64,000 nt of DNA. Source: Rhodobacteraceae bacterium HIMB11. Its GTDB lineage: Bacteria > Pseudomonadota > Alphaproteobacteria > Rhodobacterales > Rhodobacteraceae. The notes beneath the pieces are model-generated. The model was given only the letters and a program-made list of their open reading frames with translations. It was not told the origin of the DNA and ran no database searches. Positions 54,194-62,573 of the stretch are shown here, piece by piece. The stretch covers positions 186,001-250,000 of the forward strand of contig AVDB01000002.1 of NCBI GenBank assembly GCA_000472185.1, written 5' to 3'. The stretch's first letter is position 1. Each line of letters opens with the position of its first letter. The position numbers and the translations under genes were made by a program.

Positions 54194-55162
54194 TTACCCG
54201 CGCGGATTGCGGTAAATCATGCGACGGATCGACCCCGTTTTTGAACGCATCAACAATGTTTCGGTTGTGATGTGCCCAACTTCGCGTTTGATCCCAGGAA
54301 GGAGAGAGCCACCCGTCACACCGGTTGCTGCGAAAATAACGTCCTGAGTTACCATTTCATCACGGGTGTAAATACGGTCCAAATCGGTGATGCCCGCCTT
54401 GGCCGCGCGGCCGCGTTCATCATCATTGCGGAACAATAGGCGGCCATAAATTTGTCCACCCATACATTTTAGGGCAGCTGCGGCCAACACACCTTCGGGT
54501 GCGCCCCCTGTGCCCATGTACATATCAATTCCTGTTGTTTCAGGATCGGCGCAGTGCATGACACCTGCTACGTCCCCATCCGTAATCAAACGGATTGAGG
54601 CGCCCGTGGCGCGGACATCCGCGATCATCTCCTGATGGCGTGGGCGTTCCAGAATACAAACCGTAATGTCGCGTGCTGCGCATCCTTTGGCCGCGGCCAA
54701 TGCATTTACGCGTTCTGCGGCTGTCATATCCAACGTTACTGTATCCGCTGCATATCCCGGTCCAATGGCCAATTTTTCCATGTATGTGTCAGGCGCGTGT
54801 AGCATTGAACCACGCGGGCCCATCGCGATTACGGTCAGCGCGTTTGGCATATCCTTGGCGGTCAGTGTTGTTCCTTCAAGCGGGTCAAGCGCGATGTCCA
54901 CACCTGGTCCGTTTCCTGTACCAACCTCTTCCCCGATATACAGCATGGGCGCTTCGTCGCGTTCGCCTTCGCCGATGACGACAACACCTGCGATGTCCAA
55001 TTTGTTCAACTGTTCGCGCATGGCGTTCACGGCGGCTTGGTCTGCAGCCTTTTCATCGCCACGGCCCACTAGATCGGCTGATGCAATTGCCGCGGCTTCG
55101 GATACACGCGCAAGGCCCAGCGACAACATGCGATCATTAAAATCAACTTTTTCGGTACTCAT
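54194..55162 (-). CDS. glpX: Fructose-1,6-bisphosphatase, class II
   Basis: 322 residues. It dephosphorylates fructose-1,6-bisphosphate, allowing gluconeogenesis. Conserved segments are GRGDEKAADQAAVNAMREQL, then GEGERDEAPMLYIGEEVGTG with the metal-binding acidic cluster, DIALDPLEGTTLTAKDMPNA, and TGGAPEGVLAAAALKC. The start at 55162 gives MSTEKVDFNDRML. It lies 16 bases downstream of hom and six bases upstream of recJ. The hom-glpX-recJ order is one I associate with Rhodobacterales. Confidence 0.96.
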   Translation of the reverse strand: MSTEKVDFNDRMLSLGLARVSEAAAIASADLVGRGDEKAADQAAVNAMREQLNKLDIAGVVVIGEGERDEAPMLYIGEEVGTGNGPGVDIALDPLEGTTLTAKDMPNALTVIAMGPRGSMLHAPDTYMEKLAIGPGYAADTVTLDMTAAERVNALAAAKGCAARDITVCILERPRHQEMIADVRATGASIRLITDGDVAGVMHCADPETTGIDMYMGTGGAPEGVLAAAALKCMGGQIYGRLLFRNDDERGRAAKAGITDLDRIYTRDEMVTQDVIFAATGVTGGSLLPGIKREVGHITTETLLMRSKTGSIRRMIYRNPRG

Positions 55163-55178
55163 TCTGGGTGTTCTTTCT

Positions 55179-56465
55179 TTAAATTTGTTCAATACGCAAT
55201 GCGACGGGGGTGCCAATAACGGCATCATGAGATGTTAGGTCTGCAAGCGCAGTTGTAAGTGCGCTTTGGCTGGTTGCATGTGTCACGATCAGGACAGGTG
55301 CATTGTCACCTTCGTGATCGTATTGGCGCATGCGGTGGATCGAAACCTCGCGTTGTCCCAATGCCGCTGCAACGGCGGCAAGCGATCCTGGGCGATCCAA
55401 CAGTTCCATGCGCAAATAGTAGGGGGCAGGTGTATCGCACTGCGCCGCTGTTGCGGTTCCAAGTGTTTGCGCAGGTTGACCAAAGGTTGGAATACGAATT
55501 CCACGGGCCAAATCCAACACATCTGACATGACGGCACTTGCGGTGGGGCCTTCGCCCGCACCTGCACCACGCAGAACGATCTGACCCACTTCATCGCCTT
55601 CGACGACAACCATATTTGTCCCGCCTTCTAATTGGCCCAGTGGGGATGTTTCGGGAACCAAACATGGGGTCATGCGTTGTTCCAAACCATTTTCGGTCAT
55701 TTGGGAAACACCAAGAAGCTTGATCCGATACCCCATGTCAGCGGCATGATTGATATCTTCAATCGAAATTTGCCCGATCCCTTCCAATTTCACCGCATCA
55801 AAATCAACCTGAACGCCATAGGCGATTGATGATAGGATGGCCAATTTGTGCCCCGCATCAATTCCACCCACGTCCAGATTGGGATCAGCTTCTAGGTAGC
55901 CAAGGGCATCTGCCTCGGCAAAGACTTCATCATAGCTGAGGCCTGCAGACTGCATGCGGGTCAGGATGTAGTTACAGGTGCCATTCATCACGCCCATAAC
56001 GCGTTTGATTTCATTTCCTGCCAATCCCTCGGTCAGGGATTTGATGATTGGGATGCCCCCCGCTACGGCAGCCTCATACCGGATGGTTAATCCATTTCCT
56101 TCGGCCAATTCGGCCAGGGCCTGACCGTGATGGGCCAACATCGCTTTATTTGCGGTAACAACATCTTTGCCTGATTTTAATGCAGCCTCTGTTGCGTTTT
56201 TGGCGGGGCCTTCATCGCCGCCAACCAATTCGACAAAGACATCAATATCATCTGATTGCGCAAGGCTGACGGGATCATCGTGCCAACGATAGGCAGACAG
56301 ATCGACACCGCGATCTTTGCCCGCACTTCTGGCGGACACGGCGACGATTTCAATATCGCGCCCCGTGCGCATTCGAAGCAATTCGGATTTTGACTGAATG
56401 ATTTTGACGACGCCCGCACCGACCGTCCCCAGACCTGCAATCCCCAAGCGTAATGGTTGGTTCAT
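55179..56465 (-). CDS. hom: Homoserine dehydrogenase
   Basis: 428 residues. It reduces aspartate semialdehyde to homoserine in threonine and methionine synthesis. The Rossmann fold is LGIAGLGTVGAGVVKII near the N-terminus. The catalytic region includes VMNGTCNYILTRMQSAGLSYDEV, then AEADALGYLEADPNLDVGGID with the active-site Lys/Asp area KLAILSS. The C-terminal ACT domain (YYLRMELLDRPGSLAAVAAAL) probably gives feedback control by threonine. The start at 56465 yields MNQPLRLGIAG; an earlier ATG would add a non-family leader. First gene of the operon, divergent from a TetR regulator. Confidence 0.96.
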   Translation of the reverse strand: MNQPLRLGIAGLGTVGAGVVKIIQSKSELLRMRTGRDIEIVAVSARSAGKDRGVDLSAYRWHDDPVSLAQSDDIDVFVELVGGDEGPAKNATEAALKSGKDVVTANKAMLAHHGQALAELAEGNGLTIRYEAAVAGGIPIIKSLTEGLAGNEIKRVMGVMNGTCNYILTRMQSAGLSYDEVFAEADALGYLEADPNLDVGGIDAGHKLAILSSIAYGVQVDFDAVKLEGIGQISIEDINHAADMGYRIKLLGVSQMTENGLEQRMTPCLVPETSPLGQLEGGTNMVVVEGDEVGQIVLRGAGAGEGPTASAVMSDVLDLARGIRIPTFGQPAQTLGTATAAQCDTPAPYYLRMELLDRPGSLAAVAAALGQREVSIHRMRQYDHEGDNAPVLIVTHATSQSALTTALADLTSHDAVIGTPVALRIEQI

Positions 56466-56614
56466 CCAAAGGCTCCTTAACTTCAATTCTAAACTTATCC
56501 GCGATGTACCCGCATTCCCCGTCCTGTGCAACGTGCAAGGTGTAAATTTGCACAGACGAATATGCCTGAAAAATTACTGTTTTGCTTTTTCAAGAACGGG
56601 GCTAGGGTGCAGGC

Positions 56615-57211
56615 ATGCCCAGAACCATCGGATCTTATTCACAAAATACCCGAACACTTGTGCGCCAAAGCGCTGAGCGTTTGTTCGCGCGACATGGGTA
56701 TGCGGCCGTTTCCATGCGTCAATTGGCGTCTGATGTTGGGGTGCAGGTGGGCACCATCTATAATTACACCAAAGACAAACAGGCGCTTTTGTTCGCGATC
56801 ATGAGCGAACATATGACAGAACTGCTGCAGGCGTGGAGCAGGGAGTGGCAAAGCACCGACCCCATTGATCAGCTAAGCCAGTTTTTGAATTTCCACCTTG
56901 ATTACCATTTGGCACGCAGGGATGCGGTGTTTATCGCCTATATGGAGTTGCGGAATTTGGACGCGGCCAATTTTGAAGAGATTGAAACACTGCGCCGTCA
57001 ATATGAAGATGCCTTGGAGCAGATTTTGATTGCTGGGAAAAGCGCAAAGGCATTTGATATTGCCGATACGCGTATCACAACTCTGGCCATTATCGGCATG
57101 CTGACCGAAGTGGTCACGTGGTATCGCCCTGATGGGCGGTTGAAGTTGGATGAGGTAAAATCACATTATCGCGAGATGGTTCTGCGCATGGTGATGCCAC
57201 AGACGCGGTGA
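56615..57211 (+). CDS. TetR-family transcriptional regulator
   Basis: 198 residues. Helix-turn-helix at about residues 10-60: NTRTLVRQSAERLFARHGYA, then SMRQLASDVGVQVGTIYNYT and KDKQALLFAIMSEHM. The C-terminal ligand domain (about 70-198) includes YHLARRDAVFIAYMELRNLD and AIIGMLTEVVTWYRPDGRL, resembling regulators of acyl-CoA metabolism, which is a weak indication. It is divergent from hom, with 149 bases between. The gene ends in repeat copy B, convergent with pirin. The target is unknown. Confidence 0.9.
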   Translation: MPRTIGSYSQNTRTLVRQSAERLFARHGYAAVSMRQLASDVGVQVGTIYNYTKDKQALLFAIMSEHMTELLQAWSREWQSTDPIDQLSQFLNFHLDYHLARRDAVFIAYMELRNLDAANFEEIETLRRQYEDALEQILIAGKSAKAFDIADTRITTLAIIGMLTEVVTWYRPDGRLKLDEVKSHYREMVLRMVMPQTR

Positions 57212-57263
57212 CACGTGTTTGGTGCGATCAAAGGACCGCACCAATAAGGCTTTCTGCACATTC

Positions 57264-57334
57264 GGCCAATCGTTAGATTGGCAGTGCGCCGACCTCCCCC
57301 ATGGGAGGCGCCTTTGTCGCCACCCGAGGTCGGC
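57264..57334 (-). repeat. Dispersed hairpin repeat, copy B (reverse orientation)
   Basis: On the minus strand it reads GCCGACCTCGGGTGGCG, an inner GGCGCCTCCCATG-type arm, GAGGTCGGC and then GCCAATC-TAAC-GATTGGCC. Relative to copy A (36948-37016) it has an extra CA before the second hairpin and a few substitutions, giving about 90% identity over 70 bases. It lies between the convergent TetR and pirin genes, 53 bases from the stops on either side. Confidence 0.8.
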
Positions 57335-57386
57335 TCGGGATAATGAAACACAGTTTGACAGAATTTAACCGCAGGACTGTGTTTTC

Positions 57387-58298
57387 CTAATGCGCAGGTT
57401 TGATAAAGGTGCCGTTGCGCAATTCCGCAAAGGCCTGCATCAATTCCTCGCGTGTGTTCATAACGATCGGACCATGCCAGGCGACCGGTTCCTGAATAGG
57501 GGCACCCGAAATCAATAGGAAACGAATGCCTTCTTCACCCGCCTGAACCGTGACCTCTTCGCCTGTTCCAAATTTGATTAACGTGCGATTGCCCGACATG
57601 TCCCGAATGTTCACTTCTTCGCCCATCACTTCTTTTTCCAACAACACGCCCTCTGGTGCGCTGGCATCTGCAAAGGCACCTGCACCTTCAAAGACATAGG
57701 CGAATGCCTTGCGGTATGTATCAACCTTAAATGTTTTCTTCACACCCGCGGGTACGTAGATGTCCAGATATTGTGGATCTGCGGCAATGCCATCAACGGG
57801 GCCTGATTTACCCCAGAAATTTCCAACGATCACTTTGACCCGTGTGCCATCGTCATCAATGATTTCTGGAATATCCTTGCCCTGCACATCCTGGTAGCGC
57901 GGTGCCGTCATTTTTAATGATGAGGGGAGGTTGGCCCAAAGTTGAAAACCATGCATTTGACCGTTTGCGTTTCCCTTTGGCATTTCCTGATGAAGAATGC
58001 CCGAACCCGCCGTCATCCATTGGACATCGCCCGCACCCAATGTGCCTTCGTTGCCCAGACTGTCGCCGTGTTCCACAGTTCCTGACAATACATAGGTAAT
58101 GGTTTCAATGCCTCGATGGGGATGCCATGGGAACCCGCGCAAAAAATCCTCTGGGCGTTCGTTTCTGAAATCATCAAACAATAGAAACGGGTCCAATTCA
58201 CTGGGGTCCTGAAACCCAAAGGCACGGTGCAAATGAACGCCTGCGCCTTCCATTGTGGGCTGTGCGTGGCGTGTCTCGGTAATAGGGCGTAGTGACAT
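57387..58298 (-). CDS. Pirin family protein
   Basis: 303 residues of the bicupin fold. The metal site of the first cupin is in HPHRGIETITYVLSG with HGD following, and GILHQEMPKG supplies the Glu. The second cupin (about 170-300) contains IYVPAGVKKTFKVDTYRKAF. Bacterial pirins act as quercetin dioxygenase-like enzymes or protein-interaction regulators; the function here is open. The start at 58298 has AGGAGA six bases upstream, while an in-frame extension to 58679 has no support. It is divergent from the next gene, with two palindromes in between. Confidence 0.93.
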   Translation of the reverse strand: MSLRPITETRHAQPTMEGAGVHLHRAFGFQDPSELDPFLLFDDFRNERPEDFLRGFPWHPHRGIETITYVLSGTVEHGDSLGNEGTLGAGDVQWMTAGSGILHQEMPKGNANGQMHGFQLWANLPSSLKMTAPRYQDVQGKDIPEIIDDDGTRVKVIVGNFWGKSGPVDGIAADPQYLDIYVPAGVKKTFKVDTYRKAFAYVFEGAGAFADASAPEGVLLEKEVMGEEVNIRDMSGNRTLIKFGTGEEVTVQAGEEGIRFLLISGAPIQEPVAWHGPIVMNTREELMQAFAELRNGTFIKPAH

Positions 58299-58359
58299 GA
58301 TGTGTCTCCTTTCCCTGCGAAAGTAGGGCGCAGATCCCTGACATACAAGGTCGCCTGCT

Positions 58360-58392
58360 GTGTGCCTGCACACGCAATTTGCGCGAAATTGC
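58360..58392. promoter_or_regulatory. Two adjoining palindromes between pirin and a dehydrogenase gene
   Basis: GTGTGC-CT-GCACAC (58360-58373) is a perfect 6-bp-arm palindrome. Immediately after it, GCAATTT-GCGCG-AAATTGC (58374-58392) is perfect over 7-bp arms. Both lie in the 178-base divergent spacer, about 62 bases from the pirin start and 85 from the dehydrogenase start, the usual place for an operator. No other copy was seen in this window. Confidence 0.5.
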
Positions 58393-58476
58393 ACAAACAG
58401 ATGCAGATGTCGCAAATACGCGGTTTTTCCGCCGTTCCGCATGTCACCGTAACGCCAACAAAAAGGGAGATATGTG

Positions 58477-59421
58477 ATGAAAGTTGGCTTTATCGGCTTG
58501 GGTAATGTGGGTGCAAAATTGTCAGGCAGCCTGCTGCGCAATGGCGTCGATTTAAGGATCCACGATTTGGACGAGGCCCGCGTGTCTGATTTCGTGATGC
58601 GCGGCGCAACACGAGGCAACAGTCCTGCAGAATTGATGGAAAATTGCGATATTGTCATCACATGTCTGCCAAGCCCCACTATTTCAGCCGCGGTTGTGGA
58701 TCAAATGTTGCCCCATGTGCGCGAAGGAAAAATCTGGCTGGAAATGTCCACAACAGATGAGGCCGAGGTGAAACGGTTGGGCAATATGGTGATCAAACGG
58801 GGCGGCGCGGCGGTGGATTGTCCCGTATCTGGGGGATGCCACCGTGCGGATACAGGCAATATTTCGATTTTCGCAGGCTGTGATCGCGCAACGTTTGAAA
58901 CCGTGTTGCCGTTTCTAACAATCATGGGACGTCGTATTTTGCACACGGGCGATTTGGGTTCTGCCAGTGTTTTGAAAGTGATCACCAATTTCCTTGCCAC
59001 CGCGAACCTTGTGTCTTGCGCCGAGGCGCTGACGGTTGCCAAAGGGGCAGGCATGGATTTGGGTGTCGCCTATGAGGCGATTGCAATTTCTTCTGGGACG
59101 TCGTTTGTGCACGAAACCGAAAGCCAAGTTATCCTGAACGGGTCCCGCGACATATCCTTTACCATGGATTTGGTGGCCAAAGACATTGGGTTGTTCCAAA
59201 AGGTGGCGGATAGCGCAAATGTACCGCTTGAGATGAACCCGCTTTTGATTTCGATCTTTAACGATGGTATTGAACGCTATGGATCACGAGAGCTGTCGCC
59301 CAATATCATCAAGCGTCTTGAGGATGCGACGGGACTCGATATTCGCGCGCCAGGCTTCCCACCCGAAATGATCGATGACGAACCCGAAGAGGCAGGTCGC
59401 GAAATCATCGTGCGTCGTTAA
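58477..59421 (+). CDS. NAD(P)-dependent beta-hydroxyacid dehydrogenase (HIBADH-like)
   Basis: 314 residues. The Rossmann fold is VGFIGLGNVGAKLSGSLLRNG; the substrate-binding loop of the family is CPVSGGCHRADTGNISIFAGG-like (PVSGGCHRADTGN), and the catalytic Lys lies in SASVLKVITNFLATANL. This is the 6-phosphogluconate/3-hydroxyisobutyrate dehydrogenase superfamily; substrates range over 3-hydroxyisobutyrate, tartronate semialdehyde and related acids. The start is the ATG at 58477, with AGGGAGA seven bases upstream. A C-terminal tail of about 25 residues (PGFPPEMIDDEPEEAGREII) is longer and more acidic than usual. It is followed by the broken gdh gene after 224 bases. Confidence 0.92.
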   Translation: MKVGFIGLGNVGAKLSGSLLRNGVDLRIHDLDEARVSDFVMRGATRGNSPAELMENCDIVITCLPSPTISAAVVDQMLPHVREGKIWLEMSTTDEAEVKRLGNMVIKRGGAAVDCPVSGGCHRADTGNISIFAGCDRATFETVLPFLTIMGRRILHTGDLGSASVLKVITNFLATANLVSCAEALTVAKGAGMDLGVAYEAIAISSGTSFVHETESQVILNGSRDISFTMDLVAKDIGLFQKVADSANVPLEMNPLLISIFNDGIERYGSRELSPNIIKRLEDATGLDIRAPGFPPEMIDDEPEEAGREIIVRR

Positions 59422-59645
59422 CGACATTTACAGCATTGCATCCCATGCTTTGGCCATGTTGACGGCCTGAGCGGTCCCTTTTGTGTGTTCTTTTTGACAC
59501 CCAATCCGCCTGATTTTGCGGTGTTAGCGGTATCAATCGGATAGTTTTGTGGCACAAAGGGCTAGGATTTCACAGGTTTGTTATCAGTGGAATATGATTT
59601 GGTCGTTCATACTCGCGACCAGGCCCAAAGTTGTGGAGGTAGGCA

Positions 59646-61079
59646 ATGTCGTCGTCTGTTAATGAACCAAGTTTTCGCGAAAGCGTCGAAATCATGTATA
59701 ACCGCGCAGTCCAGTTGATGGATCTGACCGATGGTTTGAAAGAAAAAATTCGTGTGTGTAACGCGACATATACCGTGCGTTTCGGTGTCCGTCTGCGCGG
59801 TGATATTCACACGTTCACGGGTTACCGTTCGGTGCATTCCGAACATATGGAACCTGTTAAGGGCGGCATTCGTTATTCTTTGGATGTAAACCAAGACGAA
59901 GTTGAAGCGCTTGCCGCACTGATGACATATAAATGCGCCTTGGTTGAGGCGCCGTTTGGTGGTTCCAAAGGCGGACTTTGCCTTGATCCCCGTCAATATG
60001 ACGAACATAAGCTTGAGGCGATTACCCGCCGTTTTGCTATGAGCTGATCAAACGCGACTTGATCCATCCGTCGCAAAACGTTCCTGCCCCCGATATGGGG
60101 ACTGGTGAACGTGAAATGGCATGGATTGCCGATCAATATGCGCGGATGAATACCAAAGACATCAACGCACGTGCCTGTGTCACGGGCAAACCCATCAATG
60201 CAGGTGGTATTCAAGGCCGCACCGAGGCAACAGGCCGTGGTGTGCAATATGCGCTGCGCGAATTTTTCCGCCATCCCGAAGATATGAAAGCCGCGAGGCT
60301 AGACGGTAGTCTAGATAACAAACGCGTTATTGTTCAGGGTTTTGGGGAATGTGGGGTATCACGCAGCAAAGTTCCTGCAAGAAGAGGACAGCTGCCTGAT
60401 CACAGGGATCATCGAACGTAATGGTGCATTGACCAATGATGATGGGATTGATGTAGAAGCCGTTCGCGCCCACATCATGGTGACAGGCGGCGTCAAAGGA
60501 TTTGACGGCGCGACATATGTCGAAAACGGATCAACTGTTCTGGAAAAGGCCTGTGATATCCTTATCCCTGCGGCACTTGAGGGTGTCATCAACCTAGATA
60601 ACGCAGCGCGCATTGATACCAAAGTGATTATCGAGGCGGCGAATGGTCCTGTGACGGCGGGTGCGGACGAAATTCTGCGCGACAAGGGCGTTGTCATCAT
60701 CCCTGATATGTATGCAAACGCAGGTGGTGTGACCGTGTCCTATTTCGAATGGGTTAAAAACCTAAGCCATATTCGTTTCGGTCGTATGCAGCGTCTTGAA
60801 GAAGAGGCGCGCAACAACTTGCTTGTGGCTGAGCTTGATCGTTTGGATCAATACTTGGGCGACCGTTGGTCCATGACACCTTAGTTTAAAGAGCAATATT
60901 TGCGCGGCGCGGGCGAATTGGAATTGGTGCGTTCAGGATTGGACGACACCATGCGCATTGCCTATCAACAAATGTCTGAACGTTGGCACAGCCGTGATGA
61001 TGTCAAGGATTTGCGGACGGCCGCCTTTATGTTGGCGATTGACAAAATCGCCGCAGGCTATCGCGCGAGAGGCATCTAA
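59646..61079 (+). pseudogene. gdhA: Glutamate dehydrogenase gene with two frameshifts and one in-frame TAG
   Basis: The product would be about 477 residues of a Glu/Leu/Phe/Val dehydrogenase (oxidative deamination of glutamate). The dimer/catalytic domain is seen in EPVKGGIRYSLDVNQDEVEAL and CALVEAPFGGSKGGLCLDPR with catalytic Lys; the NAD domain in RVIVQGFGNVGYHAAKF. Breaks: after ITRRF near 60036, one base is missing before YELIKRDLIHPSQNVPAPD; a GGG became GGGG at 60344-60347, shifting the frame before NVGYHAAKF; and TAG lies at 60882-60884, before FKEQYLRGAGELELV. The frame resumes to a stop at 61077-61079. A strong terminator follows. The three lesions together make a functional protein unlikely unless they are assembly errors. 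Confidence 0.88.
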
Positions 61080-61083
61080 ACAA

Positions 61084-61114
61084 AAAAAGGCGCGTCTTAA
61101 GCACGCGCCTTTTT
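61084..61114. terminator. Bidirectional rho-independent terminator (gdhA/gcrA)
   Basis: A perfect 12-bp stem, AAAAAGGCGCGT and ACGCGCCTTTTT, around a seven-base loop, four bases after the end of the glutamate dehydrogenase frame and 18 bases before the gcrA stop. Intact, although the gene it serves is broken. Confidence 0.95.
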
Positions 61115-61132
61115 CATTTATTCTTCAAACAT

Positions 61133-61702
61133 TTATCTGCGGCGATCGCGGCGGCTGTTCATTGGTTGGAACGCAACGCCCACATGTGCCTCGCAATAGG
61201 GTTTGCCAGTTTGTGTTGGCAAACCGCAGAACCAGAAATCAGGTGTCGCAGGATCGCCCACAGGCCATTTGCATGTCCGCTCTGTCAGTTCTAGCAAAGT
61301 CAGCTTTTTCGCTTTCTTCTCGATTTCGCTCACACGCGCCAATGCCTCTGGGCTGATCTCATTCGCCGATGGCTGTGGCGGCAATGGCTGACCCGCTGGA
61401 ATGATTTGACGACGCAGTGGGGTCACGTTTGATGGCTTTTCCGCGGCGGGTTCTGCGGCCTTGGGCGCGGGCGCCTCTTTTGGTGCTGCGGCCTTGGCCT
61501 CTGCCTTGGGTGCTGCCTTCGGCTTTGCCTCTGACTTGGCAGATGAATTTGATGTTGCGCGATTGGATAGACCCAAACGGTGCACCTTACCAATCACCGC
61601 GTTGCGCGTAACACCGCCCAATTCTTTGGCGATTTGGCTGGCGGATTGTCCTTCGCCCCACATCTTTTTCAGAATTTCAACACGTTCATCGGTCCAAGAC
61701 AT
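61133..61702 (-). CDS. gcrA: GcrA cell-cycle regulator
   Basis: 189 residues. The conserved N-terminal DNA-binding domain is MSWTDERVEILKKMWGEGQS, then ASQIAKELGGVTRNAVIGKV and HRLGLSN (about residues 1-48), the defining GcrA signature. A long Ala/Pro/Lys/Glu-rich linker (about 50-95) leads to the C-terminal sigma-70-interaction domain (LLELTERTCKWPVGDPATP, FCGLPTQTGKPYCEAHVGV). In alphaproteobacteria GcrA acts with sigma-70 at methylated GANTC promoters to time S-phase genes. It stands alone, with no neighbouring cell-cycle gene. Confidence 0.97.
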   Translation of the reverse strand: MSWTDERVEILKKMWGEGQSASQIAKELGGVTRNAVIGKVHRLGLSNRATSNSSAKSEAKPKAAPKAEAKAAAPKEAPAPKAAEPAAEKPSNVTPLRRQIIPAGQPLPPQPSANEISPEALARVSEIEKKAKKLTLLELTERTCKWPVGDPATPDFWFCGLPTQTGKPYCEAHVGVAFQPMNSRRDRRR

Positions 61703-61819
61703 CGCGGCTTCCTATCCAAATGGTGACATAGGTTCGTCACCTAACGTTTTTCAGTCTTCTATCATATCAATTGAACGGCGAAGTACAAGGCATCATGCCA
61801 ATTTGTTCGCATTCTTTCC

Positions 61820-62527
61820 CTAAGATGCGCCGCGTTCAGATTTAGCGGGAATAAGTTGTTGTGCAGCACCCGCCAACAAAAGGTAAATTGATGTGATCAT
61901 AAGGCCATAATGTGCCCAACTTTGCGGGTCAAATGACACCCATGCGGCCCATCCTGCACAGATTGTCCAAAACGCCCCCATCGGCAGCGAGACCGCGCGC
62001 CAACGTTTTGTGCGTGTTGGATGGATGAATTTGATTGGTAAAAACATCGCAATCGCCAAAACAGTTGTGACACTCAGTATGATCCAATCTGGAGGCGTCA
62101 GGCCAAAGAACACAATGACGACCATGTTCCAGCAACCTGGAAACCCGCGAAACGAATAATCCTCGGTTTTCATCCCACCATCTGAAAAATACATCGCAGA
62201 TGAAAATGTGATCAGGATCAGAACATACCACGCATGCCACCCATCCAGTAGATGCGCCTGAAACAAGGCGAATGCGGGAATAAACACATAGGTCAGATAA
62301 TCGATGATCATATCCAAAAGCGCACCGTCAAAGCGTGGGGCGTTGGTTTTGACATCATATTTGCGTGCCAGTGGCCCATCGATGCCATCCACGAAAAACG
62401 CAACAACAAGCCATAGGAACATCACAGGCCAGTCGTGATTTGCCGCAGCCAACAGCGCCAGCATCGCAAAAACGGCGCCGCTGGCAGTGAGAAGATGCAC
62501 CGAGAGTGCGCGTAGTCGTAAATTCAT
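61820..62527 (-). CDS. pcs: Phosphatidylcholine synthase
   Basis: 235 residues with about eight membrane segments. The CDP-alcohol phosphotransferase motif is DGIDGPLARKYDVKT then APRFDGALLDMIID, that is D-x2-DG-x2-AR with the following G and two Asp. The long-helix sequence style (FVDGIDGPLAR, YLTYVFIPAFALFQAHLLDG) is that of rhizobial-type Pcs, which condenses CDP-diacylglycerol with choline in the inner membrane. The start is the ATG at 62527, with AGGA about six bases upstream; a second ATG lies six bases earlier. Choline supply from BetC in the same window fits this enzyme. It is 46 bases downstream of xerC. Confidence 0.92.
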   Translation of the reverse strand: MNLRLRALSVHLLTASGAVFAMLALLAAANHDWPVMFLWLVVAFFVDGIDGPLARKYDVKTNAPRFDGALLDMIIDYLTYVFIPAFALFQAHLLDGWHAWYVLILITFSSAMYFSDGGMKTEDYSFRGFPGCWNMVVIVFFGLTPPDWIILSVTTVLAIAMFLPIKFIHPTRTKRWRAVSLPMGAFWTICAGWAAWVSFDPQSWAHYGLMITSIYLLLAGAAQQLIPAKSERGAS

Positions 62528-62573
62528 CTGCATCCTATGCGGGATTTTTGCACGATCCGCAATGCGTAATCGC

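Noticed and set aside
60882-60884. In-frame TAG in the glutamate dehydrogenase gene as a pyrrolysine codon
   Set aside because: The gene carries two additional frameshifts, glutamate dehydrogenases do not use pyrrolysine, and the MttB-family gene in the window has no TAG, so there is no sign of pyrrolysine coding.
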